Below are positions 45,306 through 56,565 of a stretch of 64,000 bases of DNA, piece after piece; position 1 is the first letter of the stretch, and each line of letters starts with the position of its first letter. The notes under the pieces are model-generated. The model did not search any database, was not told the origin of the DNA, and worked only from the letters and a program-made list of their open reading frames with translations. Origin of the DNA: Papaver somniferum (taxonomy: Eukaryota; Streptophyta; Magnoliopsida; Ranunculales; Papaveraceae); NCBI RefSeq assembly GCF_003573695.1, contig NC_039361.1:86074149-86138148 (forward strand), written 5' to 3'. The position numbers were made by a program, and so were the translations under genes.

Positions 45306-45590
45306 TAGTGAGGGACAGTCATGTTCCTCAGTCAGCATTGAATGGTGATTTTCCAGGTACTGACAAAAATTAGTAATTGAACTTAAAAAGATAAGATATT
45401 ACCGGATTTTGACTGAATGAGAAAACTATGATTTGAGAAAAACCCCAGTGGCATAATAGAGCGTCATCCAGAGAGCATAAATTGATATAGAACCGCTGAT
45501 TTGATGACGGGTCCTTGGTCGTTTTAGGATTCATGGGCCGGGCCCGATAAGGAAATCCTTGTGAAATTAGGTTTTGGAAATAAAATTTGA
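45306..45590 (+). other. Upstream region of the E3 antisense gene
   Basis: No open frame. The stretch aligns by eye with 9959-10249 of E1, including GAGCGTCATC and GGTTTTGGAAATAAAATTTG just before the TATA box. It is the likely proximal promoter. Confidence 0.45.
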
Positions 45591-45763
45591 TATAAAAGGA
45601 AATTAATCCTTTTTTTTTAATTTCTTCCCACAGGACCACCTCCTTCATCTCCTTCCTCCCTTCACGTTAACTGCAGAAGAGAGCAAGGGAAAATCGTCGG
45701 AGCGCCGACCGCCGTCCGACTGGAGCCACCACCGTCCGGCCAACTTCCGGCCGGCGCCGACAG
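45591..45763 (+). promoter_or_regulatory. Antisense TATA box and 5' UTR exon of the E3 PMD gene
   Basis: TATAAAAG at 45591-45598 is a consensus plant TATA box. It is followed by a pyrimidine-rich leader (CCACCTCCTTCATCTCC) and a consensus donor CAG/GTAAGT at 45764. A small second leader exon is possible: TTATTGCAG ends at 46400 and GTAAGG follows at 46474. The final leader acceptor is ACATTACAG ending at 46612, just before ATG at 46626. Confidence 0.65.
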
Positions 45764-46625
45764 GTAAGTGATTTTTTTTTCAAAAACTTGATGTTTGTTC
45801 ATGAGTTGTTCATCATAAAAATAATATGTGTATATACATACTTTTGGATGTGAGTTTTATGAAAAACCCTTGTTTTAGGAACGTACGTCCATTCGATCGT
45901 TAGTTTAAGAAACTAGCAACAATCCCTAACTTGAGAGAGATTTTTATTTTGAAATAAAATTGTGTCCAGTGATAAAATTTTGTTTATGAGCTTTCATGGA
46001 AACCAGAACTTTATCTTTAAAAGATGTGAGCTTTTCACAAAACTGAAAGAAACCTTCGTTTTAAGGAAAAACAATCGTACGAAGGAAAAGAGACTTTTTT
46101 TTTAATATGTGAAACCGTGGAGCTTCACAAGGACATTTTATTTTTGATAAACTCACGTGATCCGGAGCTCGCGTAAAAAAAAAAACAATTACGTGAGTTA
46201 ATCACGGTTTTTCATTGTTTCGTAGAATCAAAACATGGGTTTTGAGTAACCCTCGAAATTTGACAATTTATTTATGATGAAATATTGTCTTGGTGTAAAT
46301 TTCATATCTCCGTTGTGGATGTTTATACTATGAAAATTATGTCTACGATTTTATGAAAAATCAATTTCGAAAATTAATAAAGCTTCGTTTGTTATTGCAG
46401 GTTTCAAGGAACAAACTAATTTCGGAGTGTTAACTCTTGCGACACTATCACTATTGTTAGTGGAATTGTAAAGAGGTAAGGGCTAAGATTTACCATTTTC
46501 GTAGATGTCTCCATAAGTACCTTGTTGTCAGATTATATGATCCCATCATATTGTCGAAGTTTGCACCTGATATGACGATATACTAAACTAGAATGCTTTG
46601 TGCACATTACAGCTTCTTCGCAAGG

Positions 46626-49600
46626 ATGTCTGACTCCCAGGAAAATGACTCTTCCAGATATGATACGTGTATGGATGAGACTTCTATTGGTGATGAAGAA
46701 GAAGAAACACCTGGAATCAAAAATGTTCCAAATATAGATGATGCATTCTTCGCGGTTCAGCAACGCGCTGAAAGACGTCTCAGAACTCCAGCATTTCATC
46801 TTTTGATAAATCCCAGAACGGTTATTCAAAATAAATTGGTGACTCCTCGAGCATTCAGTTTTTCCTTAAATGACGACTTTTCCTGGCCTCAATTATAGAA
46901 TTCAGGCTCTCTCGAATACCTTTAGAGAAATTCTCCGGATGGGAAAGACACATGCTGGGTTTTCCTCGTGTTAGAGCTATGCTAGATAGAGCACAGGTTA
47001 CCAGCGCTATTCAATCATCCGAAGATTTGTATATCTTTCACGATGCGCGAGGTATTGTGGCGCTTCTTGCTCGCTGGTGCATTCCAACTCATACCTTTAT
47101 ATGTAGTTGGGGAGAGTTTACTATTACCTTGGAAAATGTAGTTGCTTTATTTCATCTTCCAATCACAGGTAACTTTCCTGAAGAGCTTTCGACGGAGGAG
47201 AAAGCAATTTCCAACACCTTAACAGCTGAGATGCAGAGAATTAACAAGGCTTCTGTCAAAGGTTGTTATGCTCACTGGTTAACACACTGGTGGCCACGAG
47301 ATGTCCCTTTCAACGAACCTGAGAGTATGTTGTCTATTACTGCTTTCTTGTGTTTATGGCTGTCCAGGGACGTGTTTGAAGACGCCGAAACTTTGCTAAA
47401 GCCATTTGTAATCCCTTTTTCTATTAAGATGGCTCAAGGTGAACAACTTCTCATATGTAGCTTATTCTTGGGTTCTTTGTACTCTAACCTGGACTCCTTG
47501 GTTATATACTCCAGTGTTTCGAACGGCTTTATGAAGATTGAATGCTATGCCAATACGATGTTTCTCCAAGCCTTGATGTGGGAACGCTTCGAGAAGTATG
47601 CACCAATTCCCCGTAGTATCTTGCAAGGGTTGAATGCTGCTGATCTCGACGTATTTTCTCCGAGAAGGATAACGCCAGGATTATGCGTTGGTCAACAAAA
47701 CAGCTTCAATCCAAGACGCGCTTCATTGATGTAGTAGACAATGAGTCTGAGTTTAGCCTCCGTCCCTGGATGTTGATTCCTCCTCATGTTTCTCAATTGA
47801 TAACTTTCAATGTTGGAGAAAGCATGGCTTTGAAATCTGGTACTGACTTGAGAGATGGAGAAAGATCTTTCATGTTGAGCTGCACTCCAGGTTATCTAAT
47901 AACATCAACATATGGAGACTTTTCGGTGGAGGAATACAACATTGACAGAGCAGCCCGTCAGATGGGTATGGATCAATGCGTTCCAACTTTTCGGAGGAAA
48001 AAACCATCGGTGGAACAGAATAAGACTTGTTTAGACCGTACACATGTCGAAAGAAGCTCTTATTGGTTCCCCTGTGCTGACCGAGTTACATATGTAACTC
48101 CGGGTTATATAGATTTCTGGAACCAGCAATTTAAACGCTTATATGATTTCGTTAAGGTTAGTCAACCTTTGGTGAAAGAGCCTCCTTCTGATGATATGAT
48201 TGCTTCTCGACCCAGATTGAAACACATCTCCGACGGTGATAAGAGAAAGACATATCCAGGATGTTCAACAGTATGTATCTTTTGCACATTCTTTGTAAAA
48301 TTGAAATAATTTCCTTTGATTATCACCTCAATTTCTTTTGCAGTACGGTCGTGCTGTGAGACCTCGTATTGAAGTGAATTTCTCAGAAGCAGAAACAGTT
48401 ATTCACGGTGGAGAAGGTAGGAACAAGAATTGTAAGTTGCTGCCTAACACCATAAAGTCCCCAGTTGTTTCTTTGGTGAGTTGTCGACACTTTTCCGCCG
48501 TGACTTCTTCTATCCGTATTACTAGGATCGTAAAACCAATATTTTTTATTTGGTTACATAATTTTGCTCCGTCTAGTATTGATGATCTTTGATTATCTGC
48601 TGTTGGGCAGACAATTTCTGATTTGAGCGTTGAAGAAGAAAATGATGTGAGCACTCTTCCTCATAGCCAAATATAATGCTTCATATGTAAAATGCTAATT
48701 TTTGAGAATATGTCCAGGAGGATGTCTCTATGGAGGTGGAGAGTGTTGATACTCGGTTATCCTCTCAGAATAGAGATGAAGGAAATTCCCAAGGTTCGAA
48801 ACCGAATGGAAGTAATGATCCTCTTGATGCTGACACGGGCAATTACAATTCCTTGAATGCTTCAGAGACTCCACAAGTAAGTATATCTCCTGTAACCTCT
48901 TCATAGAAGTATGGAATTTCTGATTTGTGAATGAATGAATGAGGATCCATGTGCATATACGAAAAACTTTGTCGAAATTCGTCGTCAGAAAATTCAGAAC
49001 TTTAACTTTTAGTAGAAACGCAGTAGAGTCTTCGTTTGAAGTCGGATTTTCATGGTCTGCATATTATCTTTAAGACCGGAGAATTTACAAGATTTACCAA
49101 TGAAGCTTTTTAAGTTTTGAGCACGTTCAGGACTTGAAAAATGCTAAACAGTAAACTTCCAGGAGACTTCAGAACTTTTCAAACTGTATGTTGTCCAATG
49201 TTTCGACCACATCCCCTTTCTCGTCCATCGGATTGTTATGAAATTTTTATATGTGGTAGAGAACATCCATACGAAGAGAATGGTATATAACTCATCCTCA
49301 TATTCCTTGGATATTTCTCCCAGTTCATCTTCTTGTACAGGGCAGAGTAAAATCTCTTCGGTTGAGCTTGTCGCAGAATGTGTTTTCATGTCTTTCACGC
49401 TATTTGTTCGTATATTGAGTGCACAATGATGAACCTTGATGATGTTGGACTGCTTGTATGCTGTAATTTATGATCCTATTTGGTTCCATGTCTAGATTGC
49501 TCTAACCTCATGTAATCTTCGTATTAGGTACCAACTACCGAAGTTCAGGATACTGAAATCAATAATGATAACGCGAGCAGCCATGGAGTTATTGATGAAG

Positions 49601-50271
49601 AGATAACCATCCCTGCACTTCGAGGCCATGAGAGGGTTGTTACTGAAGTTATGGAAACCTCGATTGTTGCTACTCCAGTAGTAGAAGAAACCGAGCCACA
49701 AGTAAAGGAGATTGAAGAAACTGCTTCCATGACCGTAGAAGTTTCTCCAGTAATTGAGAACCGTATAGTGGTGCATGAATATCCAAGTGCAGGAGTTTAT
49801 TTTTATCCTCCATTTGATGCATCGCTTCCACATCATGAAGTTGGTAGATTCAGCGTTCCTATTGGATATGCAGGCTTGTACGAGAAGATATGGAGGAAGT
49901 TTGGTCACATCATTGTTACCAGAGACCCTGGACGCGCTTATGATTTAACAATGAAAGTAAGTGTCATCTTGCGTGTTGTAAGTGATATATGCACTAGGGC
50001 CAGAAATACTGTGACTCCAGATATACTCTTTAATTGGGAGTTCAACTTGGAGAATTCTAAAAGACTTGGCTTCAACGTGAAGTGGCTTCGTAAGAAGATA
50101 GATGCAATCAAGAGCTCGTGTGAAAATAACATACCCTTTCCCAATGATGTTGTGATGGAGAAGGAGGAAAAGATTGCTAAGCTGACTGAGGCGTTGAACC
50201 TTGAGAAGGCGGCTTTGCAAATATTGAAGGATGCAGAGGAGCAAAAGTCTTTCTTTGATGACTTTCTTTAA
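46626..50271 (+). pseudogene. Plant mobile domain gene of E3, five coding exons (two frameshifts)
   Basis: Exon 1 (46626-48270) begins MSDSQENDSSRYDTCMDETS. A frameshift near 46850 interrupts it; from 46952 a 260-residue frame holds the PMD signature: FPRVRAMLDRAQ, then CIPTHTFICSWGEFTITLEN and LPITGNFPEE, then FVIPFSIKMAQGEQLLICSL. A second shift near 47670 leads to a 208-residue frame with DGERSFMLSCTPGYLI and YVTPGYIDFWNQQ. Introns: 48271-48343 (GTATGT..TTTTGCAG), from 48476 (GTGAGT), 48647-48717 (GTGAGC..TCCAG), 48877-49527 (GTAAGT..TATTAG). The acceptor before exon 3 is changed (TTACAT, where E1 has TTGCAG), so CAG at 48610 may be used. Exon 5 (49528-50271) is open, with YEKIWRKFGHIIVT and a coiled-coil tail ending FFDDFL. 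The gene lies antisense to the element. PMD proteins are plant nuclear factors or transposon passengers; the role here is unknown. Confidence 0.85.
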
Positions 50272-50565
50272 TCTCTTTTCATAATCTCTTGAACTTTTAA
50301 ACTTCTGAGAGATGTGAGGTTTTATTTTGGTTTTGATATTGATTGGTTTTGGATTGGTAGATGATTGAGGATTTTCTTTTGGATTTGATAGAGATTTTCT
50401 TTAAGTAAAATGAATTGAATTTTGATAAATTGCTGAATTCAAATACTGAATGTAAGTATTGCAAACGTTTTGGAGAAATTGAAATACAGTGAAAGAAAAT
50501 CCTAAATGCCGAATCCCAGGTGTCATGAATGCTCAAGCGCCCAGTACTTTAGACGTCCAATAACT
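50272..50565. other. Convergent gap between antisense PMD gene and gag in E3
   Basis: 294 bp separate the two stop codons, on opposite strands. No frame. The same layout occurs in E1 (28140-28454), with recognisably similar sequence (GAGATTTTCTTTAAGTAAA). Confidence 0.5.
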
Positions 50566-53300
50566 TCAGGCGTCAAATGCCTTAAGCCAATTTTCGTGGA
50601 TTACTGGTAGGGTCCTACCATCAGTGTTGATCAACATGTAGTAGCCCCCGGTCATGGATTTATCAACCACGAATGGCCTTTCCCAATTGGAATTTCTTGC
50701 AGAGTGGAGGTTGCGCTGGGTTGCTTTGAGAACTAGATCTCCTTCACAAAATTTGTTAGGTTTAGTTGTCCGCGCCTTGAATATCTTTTGTTGATTCGGA
50801 ACTCCTCGTGTGGCGGGATTCCAAGACTGTGGCACATATGGACACTCATGCAAAGGGGAGTATCCAGAGTACTGTCTGTCACGCTTAGCCATATCTTCAG
50901 CAATGAACCTTTTGATAGAATGATCGACTTGATGGGGATCTGTGCTTAACCATTTGGTGTAATATTGTTGAGGTGAAGATATCCACTCGTAGATTTTTGT
51001 GATTGCTAAGTTGTTAGTGGGAAGAAGTCCCCGAATCATAGCAACATAATTAACCATTGGTAGTGCAGGCGCATGAAGAGGAATTAGACTTGCCTGAGTT
51101 CGGAACCTTTCGATGAAAGAGTGTGCACTTTCTCCGGGTTTCCGTGCTAATTCCACCAAAGCTTTAACTTCCTCCAGGTATTCGAATGATGGAATATCTT
51201 CTATTTCTTCTGAGTTGGAGCTTTCTTCAATTGAAGGCATTAGAGCCACTTTTGCAGCATGAACCCAAGGTCGTCCAAGAATCATGTCATATCCTGGATC
51301 TTCCCGGATTATATAAAACTTGGCTTCAGTACAAACCGAGTTTTCTCTTACCTTAAGAGTGATGTAGCCATACGCATCTCTGAGTGTCCCTTCGTGATCC
51401 CTGATTGACATGGGAGCATGAGTAGCTTCTTGTCGAGTAATTCCAGCGGCTCTGAGAGTTTTCAAAGGAATGATGTTGATGGCAGTGCCCATCAACAAAT
51501 GTTCTCTGGAATTTGTTTCATTTAATATGCATTGTGGTGAGCAGTCACCAGTCATACATTTCTTTTTCAGTGGCTGGAGGTTCAGGAGGTACTTCTGGAA
51601 TTAGTAGACGCTTCCCAGATACTATGTGGTTCAAATCCATGAACATGTATCCCCTTTGTTCCTTCGACAGATAGAGCAATTCGCAGACATGCTCGATCAA
51701 TGACTGAACTGCGTCTTTGACTGGTTGCTCAGATATGAAGAAAGTTCTGACTGGGAGAGGATCTCTGTGTAATCCTTCATCCCCCAGATTAAGTTCTACT
51801 GACTCAACCTTTTCCCTGAATATGTGTTTCCAAACTTTGCAGCTACTTGTGGGGTGATTGACGAACCTGTGAAAGCGGTAGTAACGAAGATTTTCCATGT
51901 CTTCCTCAGTTGGGTCATTCCTGACATATGACAATTTGATTGCACCATCTTGGATCCAGGAATCCAGTAGTTCGAGCACCTCTTTAATTGGAAGGGGAAA
52001 GTCAGGTGCGTCTTGATCAGGAGCCTCTGTACGTTGGCCAGGGGCTTGTGCATCTTGTTTATCCTTCTTTTGTGTTTTTGAAGGAGCTGAGGTATGTTTA
52101 CGCGGAGGTTTGGCTTTTTGTTTGCTCCTTTCTGCGACAACATTTGTGGAAGGCTGCAGGTTGTACTGCTTGTTGATCAGACGTCTGCTTCCTCGAGTGT
52201 CTCGTGATTCTCCAGCCTTTGTAGATTTTGCTCTTTCCAGTAGAGCAGGTGCAGTAGTTGCCGATCTCTTTGCTGCCTCATGAAGCTCCGAGAAAGTCTG
52301 GAAACGAAGATTTTCCAGTAAAGCTCTGTATATCGGGATCATGCCATTGATGCAAAAATCTACCGGCTGTTGCTCCGTGACATTGGGGTCATGGCAGTCC
52401 AGGGGCCTGGACTCTGAATCTTTTCACGTAGTCATTGGGATTTTCACTGACCCTTTGAAACATTCTTCCAAGATCAGAGAGAGTTACTTGCTCTGACATG
52501 AAGAAGTACTTCCTGTAAAAGGCGTTAATCATTTCTCCCCAATTGTTGATAGTTCCTGGTGCGATGTTTTTATACCAGGTGTATGCCCTACCTTTCAAAG
52601 ATTTTGAAAACTCATTGAGGATAACAACATGGTTGTGTTCATGTTCTCCCAAGGCTTTCAGGAAAAGAAATACATGTTCTCGAGCATTGCCAGTTCCATC
52701 ATACAGAGTGAAGGTTGGAGAGGTATACCCTTTTGGAAGAGAAATCTTTTGCGTAGCAGCAGAATATGGAGGTTGATGATGATGGACATGTGATGTCTTG
52801 TCTTTTCCATGATTCTCCAAGAGGCGTTCCAAATCTTCTCGAGTAATAAAATTTGATGACTCTCTCGCCGATGGATCGTCTGCAGCTTTGCGGACTTCAC
52901 TGTCATCCACTGTATGAATTGGAACTACTTCAGGATCAGCATCTGAGGATGTTTTCTTTTCTTTTCCCTTTCCTTGAGCCTTCTCTGACATCTTGTTAGT
53001 GAGAGTCTTGAGATAATTGAATAGCTCTTTCTGTGTTGCAGCCATGTCAATTTGATTATTCGTAAGAGTCTCTTGCACTTTGATGAGATCATCCATGGTA
53101 GGTGGTGGATTTCCCCTGACTTCCTCAGGGTGTCGGCCAAACAGGGGATGACCTTACATGTTAGCGTGAGGAGGAATAACATCACCACCGTCAGTGTTAG
53201 AGGTCGGAATGGTTTCCGGGATATTCTCATTGTTGTTGTTGCCAGTGCTAGCATCGTTTGTGTTGGAACCTATAACTAACCCAGACCTAAGACCAACCAT
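50566..53300 (-). pseudogene. E3 gag-protease-integrase C-terminus
   Basis: ATG at 53300 opens MVGLRSGLVIGSNTNDAST. A stop lies near 53154. A frame from 53096 has KVQETLTNNQIDMAATQKEL, FITREDLERLLENHGKD, LPKGYTSPTFTLYDGTGN and FSKSLKGRAYTWYKNIAPG (Retrotrans_gag core). A shift near 52390 precedes IPIYRALLENLRFQTFSELH and RYYRFHRFVNHPTSSCKVWK (zinc-like). A shift near 51550 garbles the protease start, where the active site reads MGTAIN in one frame. From 51555 a 329-residue frame carries protease remainder (YDMILGRPWVH), linker SAHSFIERFRTQASLIPLHA and integrase C-terminus NWERPFVVDKSMTGGYYMLI, in one uninterrupted frame. That fusion replaces RT, RNase H and the integrase core. At least one stop and two shifts. 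Confidence 0.87.
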
Positions 53301-53336
53301 CTTGTGAAATTGTGAGATTGGAACCGAGAGATTAAT

Positions 53337-53354
53337 CTCCCACTGTGGTCTCCA
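53337..53354 (-). promoter_or_regulatory. E3 primer binding site
   Basis: The minus strand reads TGGAGACCACAGTGGGAG, one base different from the E1 site (TGGCGAC). It lies 3 bp from the LTR. Confidence 0.8.
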
Positions 53355-53357
53355 ATC

Positions 53358-56300
53358 TATAGATGTGGAAAAACGATTTGCTGGTTTTTACGGAATTGAG
53401 GAGACGTCCGTGTGGAAACTCCTTGAACCGAGCTAAATGTTGAACCTCACACAGATGCACTGCAAGAAGGGAGTGCTTTAAGTTCGAAAGATCAATATGT
53501 AGGACTCCGGCCTAAACCAAGAACAATGGCCGTTTCAAAGTCAATTCGGTCACAAGAGAGGATCGGTTGATCTGTAAGAGGGAAGCTGAGAAATGTACGT
53601 GATCAATGGTGATCTGAGATTGTAGGTGTGTTGTGAATTCAGCGTAGGAAAGTTCTGAATGATTGAATGTTTACTCAATTGAGAGTGATTTCTCAGATGA
53701 TGAGTTCGTGTAGGCGAAAGATTATCTGTATGAACTTGCCGAGAAATATTGTTTGTCCTTTCAATCATGATTCAGAGGTCTTTTTATATTGCTAAATTGA
53801 AAACACCATGATCCCATCAAGTGTGACAGTTGCTGGAATCAAAGAGTGGGGAAGTGGGAAATCATGTCAAAAACCAGTTGCTCATCGTGCGGAGACTTGG
53901 TTAACTTTCCACCCACTACTTTGCTGACTTTTCCAACTGATTGCACGACTTGCTCACATTCTCGTCGTGTGTATGAACACACGTGTCGTAGACCGCCAGA
54001 CCAACACCATTGTTAATATCCCCCCATGTGACACGATTTTATGTCTCGTGATTGTGGAGTCAGTTGTTGACTTTATGGGACGATGAGTCCATGTATTGCT
54101 GAGTTGAACATGATTTGCAAATGTTCTGAAACTCATGAATTAAATGTCTGCTGAGACGAGGTATTATTATGTTGATAACCTAAGAAGAGCAAGTGTTGCT
54201 GAATTGTTGAAAATTGATAGTTGAACCAATATTCTTTAATCTGAGCAAATATTGCTAGTCTGAGCAAATATTGCTAGTCTGAGCAAATATTGCTCGTTTG
54301 ATGAATTGTTGGTAGCAGGACCAAATAAAACATTAATTTAAGTTACTGACTGTTGGGTCGAGTGTGATAAATAAAAGTGTTGATCATGGGATCAACATAA
54401 AATTATCAGTATTTAAATCTGCTAAAAATCACGTTTTTGCAGAGCTCTGGATTCAAAAACCATAATTTTAATTAAATTGATGATTTATTGAAAACCAACC
54501 GCACAGAGCGAAGGAACCGGCTACCTGAGATGATAAGTCCACCATGTAACGCCCAGATGCTCGAATGAGCAAAATACCAAAGTATCTTGGGGACCAGTTG
54601 GTGAAAGAATGATTAAATGCTGGTTTAATCATTTATTGAAATAATGCTCGTGTGAGCGTCAGATAATAAAACCTAGTCATGAAAAGATGAGGGACCGACC
54701 AAGAGGTGATGAGACCAGCTCTTGATGGCTGTGGGACCAGTAGATGGTCGTTTGAGCAAACCCTCAATTGTTTGAAAAGTGTTTGAACCTAATATGAGCA
54801 ATTGAGCAAATTAGGTTAAAATCATTAAAACGTGTGGGACCGGTTGTTTGCAAGCCTTAAGGAGGCCCTTGGTCGGTCAAGGGGATGTGCCCGTGTCTCC
54901 ATAGTGTCTGTGTCTCAGTCCTGAGAGTTTCAATATTTTTCGATGCGCGTTTGAGCAACATTTTGAGAAAATATGCAGAATCCAGGGTTTTGCTGAAACT
55001 AGGAAAAATACATGAGATGATGAAAAATAATAAATAAAACAGGGAATTACAAGGTACCGGACACGGCTAGGGCGTGGCCGGCTGACAAGCACGGTCCCAC
55101 ACATTTTCCCAGTTTGATGTAATTGAGGGAAATTCCATGAAACTAGAGAGTTTTATGAAATTAGGGAACTTCCATGAGATCAGAGAAATAAAATAATAAT
55201 AAAATAGGAAATGATAGAGTGTGGGACTGGCAATGGCAATGGCCAAGGGCATGGCCAGCTGGCCAACGGGCAGGGTCCCATGGCACTCTTCCCAATTTTA
55301 TGTAATTTTCATGATTTTAGGGAATTTTCATAAAATCAAAGAGATTTGTTGAAACCAAGGTATTTTGTTGAAATCAAGGAGTTTTGTTGAAATCAGGGAG
55401 TTTTCATGGAATGAGGAAAAAAAACAAGTAATAATAATAAAATAAGGGGTGTGTGGACCGGCTAGGGCATGACCGGCCGGCTAGAGCCCGGTCCCACTGT
55501 TTCCCTAATTTTACAATAATTTTCATGGGTTTAGGGAAAATTCATGAAATCAGCGAATTTTCATGGGATGAGGGAAATAATAAAATAATAAGGAACCGTG
55601 AGGTATGGGACCGGCCACGGCCAGGGAAAGACCGGCCGGCTAGTGGGCTTGGTCCCGCGACACCTTTCCTAATTTTATTATTTCTTTGACATAAGGAAAT
55701 ATTATGAGATTAGGAAATTTCCTTGAAACGAAGGAGATTTGCTCAAATGAAAGGATTTTCATGAGATCAGAAAATAATAAAATATGATAAAATATAAAAT
55801 TGGGTGCGGGACTGGTCACGGCATGACTGGCCGGCTAGTGAGCCCAGTCCGCTGGGGCCTTTGCAAATATTTTTTTTCTTCCTATTTTGCATTAGGTTCA
55901 TCATTCCTCCGTGTTCTGAAATGCTCGTTCGCGCATTCAGATGCTGGTTTGTGCATTATTTCTAAACACACGTGCACCAATTTAGTCAGGGCTTATTCGA
56001 TGCTCATATGCATGTACGTTGAATATCTATTACTATTCCATGGAATTCTGCTGGGAAAACTATAAATTGAAGTAACAAAACATTCGAAGAATCGTATAAT
56101 ATAGTTGAATATTCAGCTATGATTAGAGATAATTAATTGAGGGCTCTATACTAGCAGGGCTTCCTATCTAGGTGCATTAATCATCTGAGAATTGAGCAAT
56201 ATGAACTTGTTGGAGTGTCATATTTCTCCTGTATAGTCAGGGAAAACCTGGTTGCATCCTGAAGATGTTGTTGCTCTATACTAGCAGGCATGCTGTCTAG

Positions 56301-56560
56301 GAGCCATCCAATCTTTCGACTCTATACAGAAATAATTACTGAAATTGCTCAGTATTCATGAGATGTGTCGTGGCCTCAGCTGGGGGACTACACATCTATG
56401 TATACTGTGATAGACGACCTTCTCAGTCAGAGGGTTTATGGCATGAGCTTTCACGCTTTATTTAGAGACATGAGTCTCAATACTCATCCGATTGTCGGAT
56501 CCGGAGTATGTATAATTATGGTTTTACGATTTTGTCCTTGTCGAAAATCCACCATCTACA
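53358..56560 (-). repeat. E3 5' LTR (3203 bp)
   Basis: It runs from TATAGATGTGGAAAAACG to CCACCATCTACA. The inner terminal dinucleotide is changed (plus-strand TG to TA), so on the element strand it ends TA in place of CA. It otherwise matches 42043-45291 with scattered differences, one fewer 19-bp unit, and a few small indels. Confidence 0.93.
54243..54299. repeat. 19-bp tandem repeat, three copies
   Basis: GAGCAAATATTG starts at 54243, 54262 and 54281. This is one unit fewer than the partner LTR at 42927. Confidence 0.92.
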
Positions 56561-56565
56561 CTTTT

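Larger units (their letters stand above)
42043..56560 (-). mobile_element. E3: Tat-like non-autonomous retrotransposon with antisense PMD gene (14.5 kb)
   Basis: Both ends are present with the 5-bp target duplication CTTTT at 42038-42042 and 56561-56565. On the minus strand: 5' LTR (53358-56560), primer site (53337-53354), gag-protease-integrase C-terminus (50566-53300), antisense PMD gene (promoter 45591, coding 46626-50271, plus strand), polypurine tract (45292-45305) and 3' LTR (42043-45291). It is the most complete element in the window. RT, RNase H and integrase core are missing. Confidence 0.94.

Noticed and set aside
49651..50271. The exon 5 frame as a separate intact gene
   Set aside because: It continues in frame from exon 4 across a GTAAGT..TATTAG intron and has no promoter of its own; treated as the last exon of the PMD gene.
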